A stretch of 32,974 nt of DNA from Rhizomonospora bruguierae (GCF_018397995.1 NZ_BBQH01000088.1:1-32974), one strand, 5' to 3'; numbered from the stretch's first letter, positions 23,698 through 31,603 are shown. Made by a program: numbers and translations. The notes: a model not told the origin generated them from the sequence alone.

Positions 23698-25083
23698 ATG
23701 ACCGTGACTGACGATCAACGTGATGCTCATCCGCTCGGTGTGCAGCCGTCGGGTAGCGGGCCGGGGACGGCGCGTGTGGTGATCAATGAGATGATCGATG
23801 CTGGGTTGCTCGATGATGTGATGGCCCGGGCGGACGCCGGCGAGTTGCGGTTGACCGGGGAGGGTGGCTTCCTGCCGGAGATGATCAAGGCAGTCCTCGA
23901 ACGGGGGCTGGCGGCGGAGCTGACCGGTCATCTGGGCTATGAGAAGGGCGATCCGGTCGGGTGGGGTAGCCCGAACTCGCGTAACGGGTCGAGTCCGAAG
24001 ACCCTCGCGACCGAGGTCGGGGACGTGCCCCTGGCGGTGCCGCGGGACCGGGCCGGCAGCTTCGAGCCGCGGCTGGTGCCCAAGGGCGTCCGCCGGGTCG
24101 GTGGCCTGGACGACATGATCGTCTCGTTGTATGCGGGTGGGATGACGGTCCGTGACATCGGGCATCACCTCGGGCGCACGCTGGGTACCGAGTTGTCCCA
24201 CGAGACCATCTCGAAGATCACCGACGGGGTCCTCGATGAGGTCAAGGCCTGGCGGGCCCGGCCCTTGGAGGAGATCTACCCGATCGTCTACCTGGACGCT
24301 CTGGTGGTGAAGGTCCGCGACGGGCACCAGGTGCGTAACCGGGCCGCGCACATCGCGGTCGGGGTGGACCTGGACGGGGTCAAGCACGTGCTCGGGATCT
24401 GGGTCCAGGCGGCCGAGGGGGCGAAGTTCTGGGCCGGGGTCTGCGCCGAGCTGCGTAACCGTGGGGTGCGGGACGTGCTGATCGTGTGCTGTGACGGGCT
24501 GACCGGCTTCCCCGAGGCCGTGGAGGCGACCTGGCCGCAGACGACGGTGCAGACCTGCACGGTGCACCTGATCAGGGCGGCGATGCGGTTCGTGTCCTAT
24601 CAGGACCGCAAGAAGGTCGCCGTGGCGCTGCGGCCGATCTACACCGCCCCGACGGTGGAGGCCGCGGAGGCCGAGCTGCTCGCGTTCGCTGATTCTGATC
24701 TCGGCCGCCGGTATCCGGCGGCGGCCGCGACCTGGGAGAACGCGTGGGAGCGGTTCATCCCGTTCCTGGCGTTCCCACCGGAACTCCGCAAGATCATCTA
24801 TACGACGAATGCGATCGAGAGTCTGAACTACCAACTCCGGAAGATCATTAAGAATCGGGGGCACTTCCCGAACGACGACGCGGTGATCAAGCTGCTGTGG
24901 CTGGCCATCCGCGACATCGAGGACAAACGCGCCCGGCAACGCGCCAAAGAGCAGGGTGCACCCCGCAACCAGCGCAAGGCCCCCGGCCGGCTCGTCGAAG
25001 GCGCTACCGTGCACGGCTGGAAAGCCGCCCTCGGCGCCCTCGCCCTGACCTACCCCGACCGCCTCGGCCCCTACCTCACCTGA
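23698..25083 (+). CDS. IS256-family (Mutator-type) transposase
   Basis: An intact 461-residue DDE transposase starting at ATG 23698 with AAGGAGG upstream. The catalytic triad is visible: D200 in IVYLDALVVKV, D266 in IVCCDGLTGFPEAV, and E374 in TTNAIESLNYQLRK. The C/H motif characteristic of the family is C287-x2-H290 in QTCTVHLIR. The N-terminal region has the helical DNA-binding segment and GGFLPEMIKAVLERGLAAEL. Length, motifs and the intact frame suggest a functional enzyme acting on the flanking inverted repeats. Confidence 0.96.
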   Translation: MTVTDDQRDAHPLGVQPSGSGPGTARVVINEMIDAGLLDDVMARADAGELRLTGEGGFLPEMIKAVLERGLAAELTGHLGYEKGDPVGWGSPNSRNGSSPKTLATEVGDVPLAVPRDRAGSFEPRLVPKGVRRVGGLDDMIVSLYAGGMTVRDIGHHLGRTLGTELSHETISKITDGVLDEVKAWRARPLEEIYPIVYLDALVVKVRDGHQVRNRAAHIAVGVDLDGVKHVLGIWVQAAEGAKFWAGVCAELRNRGVRDVLIVCCDGLTGFPEAVEATWPQTTVQTCTVHLIRAAMRFVSYQDRKKVAVALRPIYTAPTVEAAEAELLAFADSDLGRRYPAAAATWENAWERFIPFLAFPPELRKIIYTTNAIESLNYQLRKIIKNRGHFPNDDAVIKLLWLAIRDIEDKRARQRAKEQGAPRNQRKAPGRLVEGATVHGWKAALGALALTYPDRLGPYLT

Positions 25084-25112
25084 ACCCGAACCCAGCACGA
25101 ACGGAACCCACC

Positions 25113-25307
25113 GTGACCGACTGGAAGAACCACCACCCGCCGCACGACCACCCTGACTTCGACGCCTACCTCGACAGCCTCACCGAGGACGACATCGCCG
25201 CCCTCAACGGCGCCATCCTCTACACCAACGAACCGGCCGATTCCGCCCGCTACCGCCAGCACCCAGGCGCCGAAACGGCGCCCGACAACGACCTCACCCA
25301 TCAATAA
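25113..25307 (+). CDS. Small acidic passenger ORF within the IS256-family element
   Basis: A 64-residue ORF from GTG 25113 to 25307, inside the element just before the right inverted repeat and 29 bases after the transposase stop. It is rich in Asp, Glu and His near the start (HHPPHDHPDFDAYLDSLTED) and continues DIAALNGAILYTNEPADSAR. Codon third positions are GC-rich and the composition is protein-like. I know of no named family. Most IS256 members carry only a transposase, so this may be an accessory factor or a captured fragment. Confidence 0.5.
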   Translation: MTDWKNHHPPHDHPDFDAYLDSLTEDDIAALNGAILYTNEPADSARYRQHPGAETAPDNDLTHQ

Positions 25308-25343
25308 ATTCAGATCAACTTACACAGACATCTTGACAAGCTC

Positions 25344-25351
25344 GCCTACGA
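25344..25351 (+). repeat. Target site duplication of the IS256-family element, right copy
   Basis: Octamer gcctacga, identical to 23637-23644. Confidence 0.85.
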
Positions 25352-26411
25352 CGGCGGCGCGGGCGAGGTCGCCCAGGTCATCCCGATGGTGAAAGCGTTA
25401 CAGCAGATCGCCACGACCCGCCGGCTGTTGATCGTCGGCGACTCGAAGCTGGTCTCCTACGACAACCTGAGCAAGATGCACGGCGACGACGTGAGCTTCG
25501 TAGCGCCGGCGTCGAAGGTGTACGTGCCGGCCGAGGCGCTGGCCGGTCTGGACCTGACCCAGGCCAGCCGGGTCGACTACGTCGCCGCACGTGACCGGGG
25601 CAAAGACCCCGCCAAGCTGGGGACGTGGCACGTGTACGAGGACACCATGACCTTGACCGGCCCGCGCAAGAAGGATCCGGTGCTGACCTTGCGCCGGGTG
25701 TTCGTGCACTCCAGCGCCCGGGCGCAGGCCGCAGCCACCGCCCGGGCCAAGAAGCTCGACCGGGCCACCGACGACCTGGACCGGCTGACCCGCGGCCTTG
25801 GTTCCCGGCACTATCCGGATGCCGCCGCGGTCGAGGCCCGCCTGGCGGTGATCGGCAAGACCCGCCGCGTCGGCGCCTACCTACGCACGACCACCGGCAC
25901 CTGCCCGGACACCGGGAAACCCACCCTGACCTGGCACTTCGACCAGCAGACGATCGATGCCGAAGCGGCCACCGACGGCTGGTACGCGCTGCTGACCAAC
26001 CTGGACCCCGACGAGGCCGACGCCGTCCAGGTCCTGCTGCACTACAAGGGACAGGAAGCCGTCGAACGCCGCTACTCCGCGTTCAAGGGCCCCCTCGCCG
26101 TCGCCGCGATCTACCTGAAGAACAACCGCCGGATCACCGCCATGATCACCGTGGTCTGCCTCGCGCTGCTCATCTTCAGCCTGATCGAACGCCAGGTCAG
26201 ACACGCTCTGGCCGCCCTGGGCCGGACCACCATCGCCGGTCTCTACGCCGGCCGGCCCGCCGTCCCGACCACCCGACTGATCTTCCAAGCCCTCGCCGGC
26301 ATGAGACTCATCCCCGCGACCAGCGGCGACCCACACACCATCCCTCAACCCACACCCTTGCAACTCGAAATCCTCGACCTGCTCGACGTCAATCCGCTGG
26401 AATGGTGCTGA
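25352..26411 (+). pseudogene. IS1634-like transposase, 3' fragment
   Basis: About 353 codons completing the transposase interrupted at 23644. It contains LLIVGDSKLVSYDNLSKM with the second DDE aspartate, and the YKGQEAVERRYSAFKGPLAV segment with the catalytic glutamate in the Y-x-R/K-type signature of IS4-superfamily enzymes. The frame remains open from before the insertion point to a TGA at 26409-26411, 31 bases from the right inverted repeat tip. No other defect is visible. Confidence 0.88.
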
Positions 26412-26437
26412 CGATCGCCGACATGCGGAATGCAGGG

Positions 26438-27427
26438 CTAGCCGTTGTGAGTTCGTACGAGCGCCAGGCGCTGGTACACGGTTGCTCGTACCCGGGCAGC
26501 GAGTTTGGCATGCAGTTGTGGCTGGTCGAGTGGGATGTAGATGCCGAGCCAGCCGATCAATCTGAGCATCTGCACGAGGTCTGCGTCGTAGGTAACCGCG
26601 ACCTTCAAGTCGGGCCAGGCGAAATCGACCAGTAGGGGTTGTCCGCCGAACGGCGGGCGTATCCGACAGTGCAGCTGGGGTGCGGGTAGGCCGTCTTCGG
26701 TCAGTAGGACGCGAAGTTGCGACTGTAGAGTCGATCTGGACCAGGGGTTGGTCATCGCGAACGCTGTCCGTGCGCGGCGTGCCCCGCGTATCCCGGTGCG
26801 GTTGCGGCAGATTGCGGCCAGGTCCGCTGTGTCGAGGAGCTGGTAGTGCAGCATCGCGTCCAGAACGGGGACGGCGGCGATCGGCGGTAGCCAGAGGGCG
26901 ATGTCCCATGCGGCTTGCAGGACTCCGGTACAGGGCACGGGATGGCCGAGGACGGGCACGGTGGTGATGTCGTAGGCCGAGTCCTGGCGTACGTGTACGG
27001 CCAGGCCGCGGCGTGCCGGTACCCGGATCGTGGGTGGAGTGATCACGTGGACGCGGGCGTCGGGTTGGGTCGCCTCGCCGCCTTGTGCTTCAAAGCTGTC
27101 GTGTCCGGTGGGGATGTGCCGGTCGGCGACGCTGCCGGCGCCTGGGTCGGTTGTGTCCGTGCCGAGGGGATCGGGGTGTTTGGTGGCGTGCAGGCAGGCT
27201 GCGGAGGGCCCGGCGATCACCGCGCCGATGGGAAGGCGCAGCGTGACCGCGAGGCATTGCAGGGCGTGGCTGCGGCGTAGGGCCGCGTCGGCGTAGACGT
27301 CCTGGCTGAGGCGTATCCAGGCGTGACTGCGAAGCTGGTGTTCAGTCAGCAGCCCTCGCGCGATGGCGTGGGAGCCGCGGAACACCTGGCCTTGAAGCTG
27401 ATGGGGGCGATATGCCGCCGGGGGCAC
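26438..27427 (-). CDS. AbiEi-antitoxin/DUF559-like protein, 3' end at the IS boundary
   Basis: A 329-residue protein from GTG 27427 (AGAGGA upstream). The layout is that of the actinobacterial group annotated as type IV toxin-antitoxin AbiEi-like: an N-terminal winged-helix-like part (ARGLLTEHQLRSHAWIRLSQ then DVYADAAL), a middle domain (GAVIAGPSAACLHA, VHVITPP, IRVPARRGLAVHVR) and a C-terminal DUF559/endonuclease-like fold (LLVDFAWPDLKVAVTYDAD). The last codons and the TAG are supplied by the tip of the IS1634-like inverted repeat (26442), so the true C-terminus has been replaced or trimmed slightly. No AbiEii toxin partner is visible nearby. Confidence 0.65.
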   Translation of the reverse strand: MPPAAYRPHQLQGQVFRGSHAIARGLLTEHQLRSHAWIRLSQDVYADAALRRSHALQCLAVTLRLPIGAVIAGPSAACLHATKHPDPLGTDTTDPGAGSVADRHIPTGHDSFEAQGGEATQPDARVHVITPPTIRVPARRGLAVHVRQDSAYDITTVPVLGHPVPCTGVLQAAWDIALWLPPIAAVPVLDAMLHYQLLDTADLAAICRNRTGIRGARRARTAFAMTNPWSRSTLQSQLRVLLTEDGLPAPQLHCRIRPPFGGQPLLVDFAWPDLKVAVTYDADLVQMLRLIGWLGIYIPLDQPQLHAKLAARVRATVYQRLALVRTHNG

Positions 27428-27749
27428 CGGGGTTCCTCTCTCGTACGATGCGGGTTTTCGGGAACAGGTTTATGGCCGAGCGGCTACGGCGGTGGCGCCG
27501 CGGCTGGCACCGCCGGGCCGATGGCTACCGCGCCCGCTCATGCAAGCTTCCTGATCGCGTGCAGGCCGGGGGCCGTCCAGCCATCGCGCACGCTGTGGAG
27601 CATGACGACCAGCACATCAGCTCTATCCGACGCCGCCGCATGGCTGATCATTTTTGGGCCGTCCTTCGCTTCGGCATGCGGCGAAGTTACGGCTATCTAC
27701 GGCAGGGAGAACGAACTGGCAGTTCGGGTGAACTCCCCATTCGGGGGCC
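27428..27749. other. Intergenic stretch without a confident gene
   Basis: Plus-strand frames overlapping the 3' end of the XRE-TPR gene and a 37-codon minus-strand frame (MISHAAASDRADVLVVML) are open here, but none has a clear start, motif or partner. A 15-bp palindrome cgaactg-g-cagttcg lies at 27712-27726, 23 bases past the stop of the XRE-TPR gene. Confidence 0.45.
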
Positions 27750-28967
27750 TCAAACGAACTGTAGGCGTTCGGCGAGTTCGCTTACCTGACGCCGGAACGT
27801 GGGCCGAACGCGCCTCTGAAGACTGCCGACCAGCTCCCGGGCCAGCGCGCTCCGCTTGAGATCCTCTGGGGCAAGGTCTTCCAGGTTGAGCAAATGGAGC
27901 AGCACCGCTGCGTCGTCGCGGCGAAGGTCGTGGCAGCGAGCCACCTCCAGCGTGAACGTGAAGCGCCGTTCACGACTGGGAACGCGGCTCGTGTCGATCT
28001 GGTCGGCTAGGGCAAGGCCCTTTGCCGCCTCCCCGGCGAGCATCTCGATGCTCAACGCATGCATATGGACGTTAGCCGGCCCGAAAACCGTCCATTGCAC
28101 GTTACGTTCCCCCACCTGCTTGGCCAGGGGCGCCGCTCGCTGCTCTAGCCTCTGCCTGGCATGCCACCAACGTCCGCAACGTGCGTCCGAGACAGCAGCA
28201 ACAAGCTCCAAGGCGCCTTCAACGGCCCTGGCTTGCAGCTCTACGGTCGAGGGACGCCTGCGGAGCTGCTCGATGGCCAGAAGGGCGACTTCCTTAGCCT
28301 CCTCCACTGAATCCGCGTCGCGGTGCGACAACAGGACATGGCCAAGGTTCCACTTCGCTGCGGAAACCCGAACGGGGTCATCGGCCTCTTCGGCGGCACG
28401 GAGGGCGCGGTCGGCGGCCATGAGCGACAGGTCCAGACGGCCCGTCCGGCGACAGTACGAACGCAGCAAACCGTACATATCTGCCGCTACCTGCAACACC
28501 TCCCGCCTGGCCTTGGCATCATCGCCACCGCTCCGCCGAGCGCGCTCCACATCGACGACCAGGGAGGGCAGTGTCTCGGCGGCCTCGCTGAAGCGCCATT
28601 TCGAGGATTGCCAGATCCGCCAGGCATGCTCGAGACGGGTACGCAGCTGAGCCGGGGTGGGCGGTTCCACCCCGCTGGGCCGTGGACCACAGCCCATGAG
28701 CGCCCGCACGACTTCCGCCTCGGCCCCATCGGGCGGAAGGTCGCTATCTACGTGATCCTCAGACAGGAGGCTGGCGAGCGGCACACCGAGTTCGGCCGCG
28801 AGGCGGGCCAACACGTCGGCCGAAGGGACCTTCTGCCCTGCCTCGATCTGCTGGAGGTACCGCTCACTGATGCCACACAACCCAGCGACGGCGGCCTGGG
28901 ATCGGTTGCCGTTCTTGCGCCGGTAGTGCCTCACTCTCCGGCCGATGGCGAACGGCGCGCTTCCCAT
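27750..28967 (-). CDS. XRE-family regulator with TPR-like C-terminal domain
   Basis: A 405-residue protein. Residues about 5-70 form a Cro/CI-type helix-turn-helix (RRVRHYRRKNGNRSQAAVAG then GISERYLQQIEAGQKVPSAD, RLAAELGVPLASLL). The remaining 330 residues are helical repeats rich in Ala, Leu and Arg (RALRAAEEADDPVRVSAAKW, LALADQIDTSRVPSRERRF), as in actinobacterial XRE-TPR regulators that sense peptides or small signals. The ATG at 28967 is preceded by a GA-rich stretch. It is divergent from a HAD hydrolase gene with 118 bases between them, where a palindrome overlaps the likely promoter. Confidence 0.88.
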   Translation of the reverse strand: MGSAPFAIGRRVRHYRRKNGNRSQAAVAGLCGISERYLQQIEAGQKVPSADVLARLAAELGVPLASLLSEDHVDSDLPPDGAEAEVVRALMGCGPRPSGVEPPTPAQLRTRLEHAWRIWQSSKWRFSEAAETLPSLVVDVERARRSGGDDAKARREVLQVAADMYGLLRSYCRRTGRLDLSLMAADRALRAAEEADDPVRVSAAKWNLGHVLLSHRDADSVEEAKEVALLAIEQLRRRPSTVELQARAVEGALELVAAVSDARCGRWWHARQRLEQRAAPLAKQVGERNVQWTVFGPANVHMHALSIEMLAGEAAKGLALADQIDTSRVPSRERRFTFTLEVARCHDLRRDDAAVLLHLLNLEDLAPEDLKRSALARELVGSLQRRVRPTFRRQVSELAERLQFV

Positions 28968-29022
28968 ACCGCCCCCTTCAAGCGGATCCCGTACCGTCAG
29001 CGTAGAACGGCGCGGGTGGTGT

Positions 29023-29038
29023 CCACAAAGCGCCTTTG
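29023..29038. promoter_or_regulatory. Palindrome in the divergent XRE/HAD promoter region
   Basis: A perfect palindrome caaag-cgc-ctttg (29026-29038) overlaps a TTGTGG hexamer (29023-29028, minus strand), which with TACGCT 18 bases further on could be the promoter of the XRE-TPR gene. Position and symmetry fit an autoregulatory operator. Confidence 0.35.
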
Positions 29039-29085
29039 GTACATAGAGACTGTGGTCGAGGGATCGATGAAGGTCTGGGGGCACC

Positions 29086-29766
29086 ATGGCGCAGCTCGTC
29101 CTGTGGGACATCGACCACACCTTGATCGACACTCGGGGCGTCGGCCGCGAACTGTCGGCAGCTGCGTTTCTCCGGACGACCGGCCAACCGATGCGCGAAC
29201 AAGCCAAAATCGACGGTATCGCCGAACCGGTCATCTTCCGGGAAACCGCCAAACTTCACGGCCTGACCACGAACCGGTCGGACTTCGAACGCTTCGCCCA
29301 GGCCCTCACCGAGGAGCATCTGCGCCGCATCGCAGACCTACGGGACCGCGGACGGGCTCTGCCCGGGGCCGCTGCCGCGATCAACGCGCTCGCCGCTCAT
29401 GGAGTCCGGCAGACAGTCGTTTCCGGAAACATTCGCCCTGTCGCAGAGATCAAACTCCGCACGTTCGGCCTGGACCAGCACATCCGCTGGGAGTTCGGCG
29501 CCTACGGCGAGGATGACGACACTCGCGCTAACCTGGTGCGCATCTGCCTCCAGCGCGCCAACACTGCTGCCAATGCGGCGACCCTCATCGGAGACACACC
29601 GGCAGACGTGGCAGCAGCGCATGCGAACGGCGTACACGTCATCGCGATCGCATCGGGCCGCAGTAGCGAGGCAGACCTCCGCGATGCCGGCGCCGACGTA
29701 GTGTTGCCCGACTTGATCAACACCGACCTCATCCTCAAGCTCGTACGCGACGATATCCAATCGTAA
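29086..29766 (+). CDS. HAD-superfamily phosphatase-like hydrolase
   Basis: A 226-residue protein of the phosphoglycolate-phosphatase-like HAD class. Motif I is LVLWDIDHTLID with nucleophile D8 and acid/base D10. Residues about 20-90 form a helical cap. Motif II is TVVSGN, motif III the Lys in AEIKLRTFGL, and motif IV IGDTPADVAAAHANG, all complete. The substrate cannot be told from sequence; known members hydrolyse small phosphate esters. It is divergent from the XRE-TPR regulator, which likely controls it. The IS5-type remnant begins about 50 bases after its stop. Confidence 0.9.
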   Translation: MAQLVLWDIDHTLIDTRGVGRELSAAAFLRTTGQPMREQAKIDGIAEPVIFRETAKLHGLTTNRSDFERFAQALTEEHLRRIADLRDRGRALPGAAAAINALAAHGVRQTVVSGNIRPVAEIKLRTFGLDQHIRWEFGAYGEDDDTRANLVRICLQRANTAANAATLIGDTPADVAAAHANGVHVIAIASGRSSEADLRDAGADVVLPDLINTDLILKLVRDDIQS

Positions 29767-29817
29767 ATCGGTGTGTCGTTGCTGCGTCAGCAGGTAACGA
29801 TCGTCGATGCTGCTGCG

Positions 29818-29876
29818 ATGCAGGTGATCTCAGCGCCCCGTGCGCAGTGGATCCACCCGTTGACCGGGCTTCAACC
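29818..29876 (+). pseudogene. IS5-type transposase, 5' fragment
   Basis: Twenty codons from ATG 29818 (MQVISAPRAQWIHPLTGLQ), cut by the ISAs1 element. With one copy of gcttcaacc removed the frame continues directly into the fragment at 31099 as LTGLQPAQFRRLVHLV. Confidence 0.7.
29868..29876 (+). repeat. Target site duplication of the ISAs1 element, left copy
   Basis: The nonamer gcttcaacc is repeated at 31090-31098 immediately beyond the right end of the element. Confidence 0.85.
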
Positions 29877-31089
29877 CAGGGTCTTTGCGTAGTCGATTGA
29901 GGTGCGTCTGACCTGGCCGTACGTGGTGTCGTCCCTGCCTCGACCGACTCCGCGCCCGCTGGCGGTGAGACGTTTGGCCTGTTGGCGGCCTTGGCGCGGG
30001 TGCCTGATCCGCGTGACCCACGTGGTGTCCGGTATCCCTTCGCGAGTGTGCTCGCGGTCGCGGTGTGCGCGGTGATGGCCGGAGCGGCCACGTTCGCCGC
30101 GATTGCCGACTGGGTCGACGATCTCGATGCGCCGGCGTGGGGCCGGCTCGGGTTCACCGGCCGGGTGCCGGTGCTGACCACGGTGTGGCGGCTGCTGGTC
30201 CGCGTCGACGCCGAGACGTTGACGGCGATCCTGGCTGACTGGCTGTGCTCGCGGGTGTCGGCGCCGCCACCGGTGCGGCGGGTCATCGCTGTTGACGGCA
30301 AGGTGCTGCGGGGTGCGGTCCTGCCCGAGGGGCGGGTCCACCTGCTGTCGGCCTACGACACATCGACCGGTGTGGTGCTGGCGCAGGTCCAGGTCGCGGC
30401 GAAGTCGAATGAGATTCCGGCGTTCGCGCCGCTGCTGGAGCAGGTCGCGGCCCGGTTGGGTGGCCTGGCGGGATGGTGATCGTCGCGGACGCGCTGCATA
30501 CGCAGGTCGCCCACGCCCGGGCTGTCGCTGCTGCCGGCGGGCACCTGTATGTGTCGGTCAAAGCCAACCAGCCGACGTTGTTCGCCCAGCTCAAGCGCCT
30601 ACCGTGGGCAGACGTGCCGGTCGGGGACCAACACCGCGACGCCGGGCACGCTCGTCGTGAGACCCGTACCGTCAAGGCGTTGACCGTGCAGACTCCCGGT
30701 GGCATCGGCTTCCCTCACGCCCAGCAGGCCGTCCGGATCACCCGCACCCGCACGGTGGCAGGCAAGCGGACACGGGAGACGGTCTATCTGGTGGCGTCAC
30801 TGCCCGCCGCTCACGCCCAACCCGCTGACCTGCAGGAATGGGCACGCCTGGAATGGCATATCGAGAACCGGCTGCACTGGGTCCGCGATGTGACCTTCCA
30901 CGAGGACACCCACCGGGCCCGCACCGGTAACGGACCCGCCGTGGCAGCGGTCCTGCGCAACACCGCGATCGGATTCCATTGCGGCAACGGCGAGACCAAC
31001 GTCGCCAGAGCCACCCGCCGCGCCAACCGCCGCCCCCACGAACTCATCACCACCGTGACCAGCAGTTACCCAACTATGCAATGACCCTG
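29877..31089 (+). mobile_element. ISAs1-family insertion sequence, 1213 bp
   Basis: The ends start CAGGGTCTTTGCGTAGT (29877-29893) and, inverted, CAGGGTCATTGCATAGT (31073-31089), matching at 15 of 17 positions. A 9-bp direct duplication gcttcaacc flanks them. It encodes one transposase whose stop lies in the right inverted repeat. Confidence 0.9.
29901..31084 (+). pseudogene. ISAs1-family transposase with one frameshift
   Basis: The conserved N-terminus LARVPDPRDPRGVRYPFASV then LAVAVCAVMAGAATFAAIADW and the RRVIAVDGKVLRGA catalytic segment lie in one frame that stops at 30479. VIVADALHTQVAHARAV, the KANQPTLF motif and the EWHIENRLHWVRDVTFHEDTH signature lie in the next frame (30473-31084). 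One base is missing or extra near 30468-30476, in the g-rich run before ATGGTG; restoring it reads LGGLAGMVIVADALHT. The first start in the 5' frame is TTG 29982; the frame is open back to 29901 and the true start is uncertain. Likely inactive, unless the shift is a sequencing error. Confidence 0.85.
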
Positions 31090-31098
31090 GCTTCAACC
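31090..31098 (+). repeat. Target site duplication of the ISAs1 element, right copy
   Basis: Nonamer gcttcaacc, identical to 29868-29876. Confidence 0.85.
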
Positions 31099-31480
31099 TG
31101 CACAGTTCCGCCGGCTGGTGCATCTGGTCGCTCAGCGCGGCCGGGACGCGATCGCGGACGGGCGCCGCGGTCGGCAGTGGGTATTGGACCTGCCGGACCG
31201 GGTACTGCTGGTCGCCGTGCATTGGCGCACGAACTTGACGATGCGCCAGATCGGGCCGCTGTTCGGGATCTCCCACTCGGCCGCGCACCGGGTCATCGAC
31301 AGTCTCGGACCCTTGCTGGCACTGGCACCGGTCCAGCGCCGGCAGGTGGACCAGGTCACCATCGTCGACGGCACCCTGATCCCGACCCGCGACCACCGTT
31401 TGGCCGCCCGATCGAAGAACTACCGCTACAGCACCAATCTCCAGATCGCCATCGACGCGAAGGCCGAACTCGTCTGCCCG
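31099..31480 (+). pseudogene. IS5-type transposase, 3'-truncated fragment
   Basis: About 127 codons continuing the fragment at 29818. They include the helix-turn-helix TMRQIGPLFGISHSAAHRVI, the first catalytic aspartate in VDQVTIVDGTLIPTRDH, and NYRYSTNLQIAIDA, typical of IS5-family DDE transposases. Homology-like sequence stops near 31478; the remaining open frame to 31636 is antisense to other sequence. The second aspartate and the glutamate are missing, so the element is dead. Confidence 0.75.
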
Positions 31481-31481
31481 T

Positions 31482-31559
31482 TTCGTCCAGCGTGTCGAGG
31501 TCGAGGACGATCCTGTAGTCATTTCCGGTGCCCGTCCGCCACGTCCCGCGGTCGTCCAT
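31482..31559 (-). pseudogene. Short coding-like remnant behind the immunity gene
   Basis: The minus strand reads MDDRGTWRTGTGNDYRIVLD and LDTLDETGR before running into the IS5 remnant. Composition differs from the IS and resembles a bacterial protein fragment. It may be the front of a gene truncated by the IS5-type element. Family unknown; low confidence. Confidence 0.2.
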
Positions 31560-31566
31560 ACAACCT

Positions 31567-31602
31567 CGCGCCTCTGCCGTGGGGCCTTGGCGCAGAGGCG
31601 CG
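31567..31602 (-). terminator. Hairpin terminator after the putative immunity gene
   Basis: An 11-bp stem cgcgcctctgc/gcagaggcgcg (31567-31577 with 31592-31602) surrounds a 14-base loop and begins one base after the stop codon of the minus-strand immunity gene. Confidence 0.65.
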
Positions 31603-31603
31603 A

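Larger units (their letters stand above)
23645..25343 (+). mobile_element. IS256-family insertion sequence, complete, 1699 bp
   Basis: The ends 23645-23675 and 25313-25343 are imperfect inverted repeats matching at 22 of 31 positions, including TGTCA near the tip and an 11-base GTCTGTGTAAG block. They are flanked by the 8-bp duplication gcctacga. The element carries an intact transposase and a small downstream ORF. Confidence 0.92.
22994..26442 (+). mobile_element. IS1634-like element, split by an IS256-family element
   Basis: Terminal inverted repeats are visible: the first 19 bases at the left (GCTAGCCCTGCATTCCGCA, 22994-23012) recur inverted at the right (26424-26442), with further partial matching inward (GATCGT). 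Removing the nested element and one target-duplication copy leaves about 1.74 kb holding one 554-codon transposase, a normal IS1634/IS4-superfamily size. I could not see a clear target duplication for the outer element. Confidence 0.85.
17340..29766. mobile_element. Degenerate actinomycete integrative element in tRNA-Lys
   Basis: The left boundary is the 3' part of tRNA-Lys. Element-type genes follow in order: integrase, excisionase, methyltransferase-like genes, GNAT, a DUF2637/Spd-type spread protein, then after an IS cluster an AbiEi-like protein, an XRE-TPR regulator and a HAD hydrolase. I found no second copy of the tRNA-Lys 3' sequence inside the window, so the right boundary is unknown and 29766 is only the last gene that could belong. 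Replication and FtsK-type transfer genes are absent, so the element is probably immobile. Confidence 0.45.

Noticed and set aside
23356-25098. 580-codon minus-strand frame over the IS256 transposase
   Set aside because: Antisense of the DDE transposase with His/Arg/Val-rich shadow composition.
22985-26450. Target site duplication of the outer IS1634-like element
   Set aside because: Bases outside the two 19-bp repeats (ttgccgc on the left, cgttgtg on the right) do not match at any reasonable offset.
27412-27859. Plus-strand frames (for example MTTSTSALSDAAAWLIIFG) beyond the XRE-TPR gene
   Set aside because: They overlap the well-supported 3' end of the XRE-TPR gene in antisense and lack a motif or ribosome binding site.
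30465-30480. Programmed frameshift in the ISAs1 transposase
   Set aside because: ISAs1 transposases are normally made from one frame; loss of one G in a short run explains the split.
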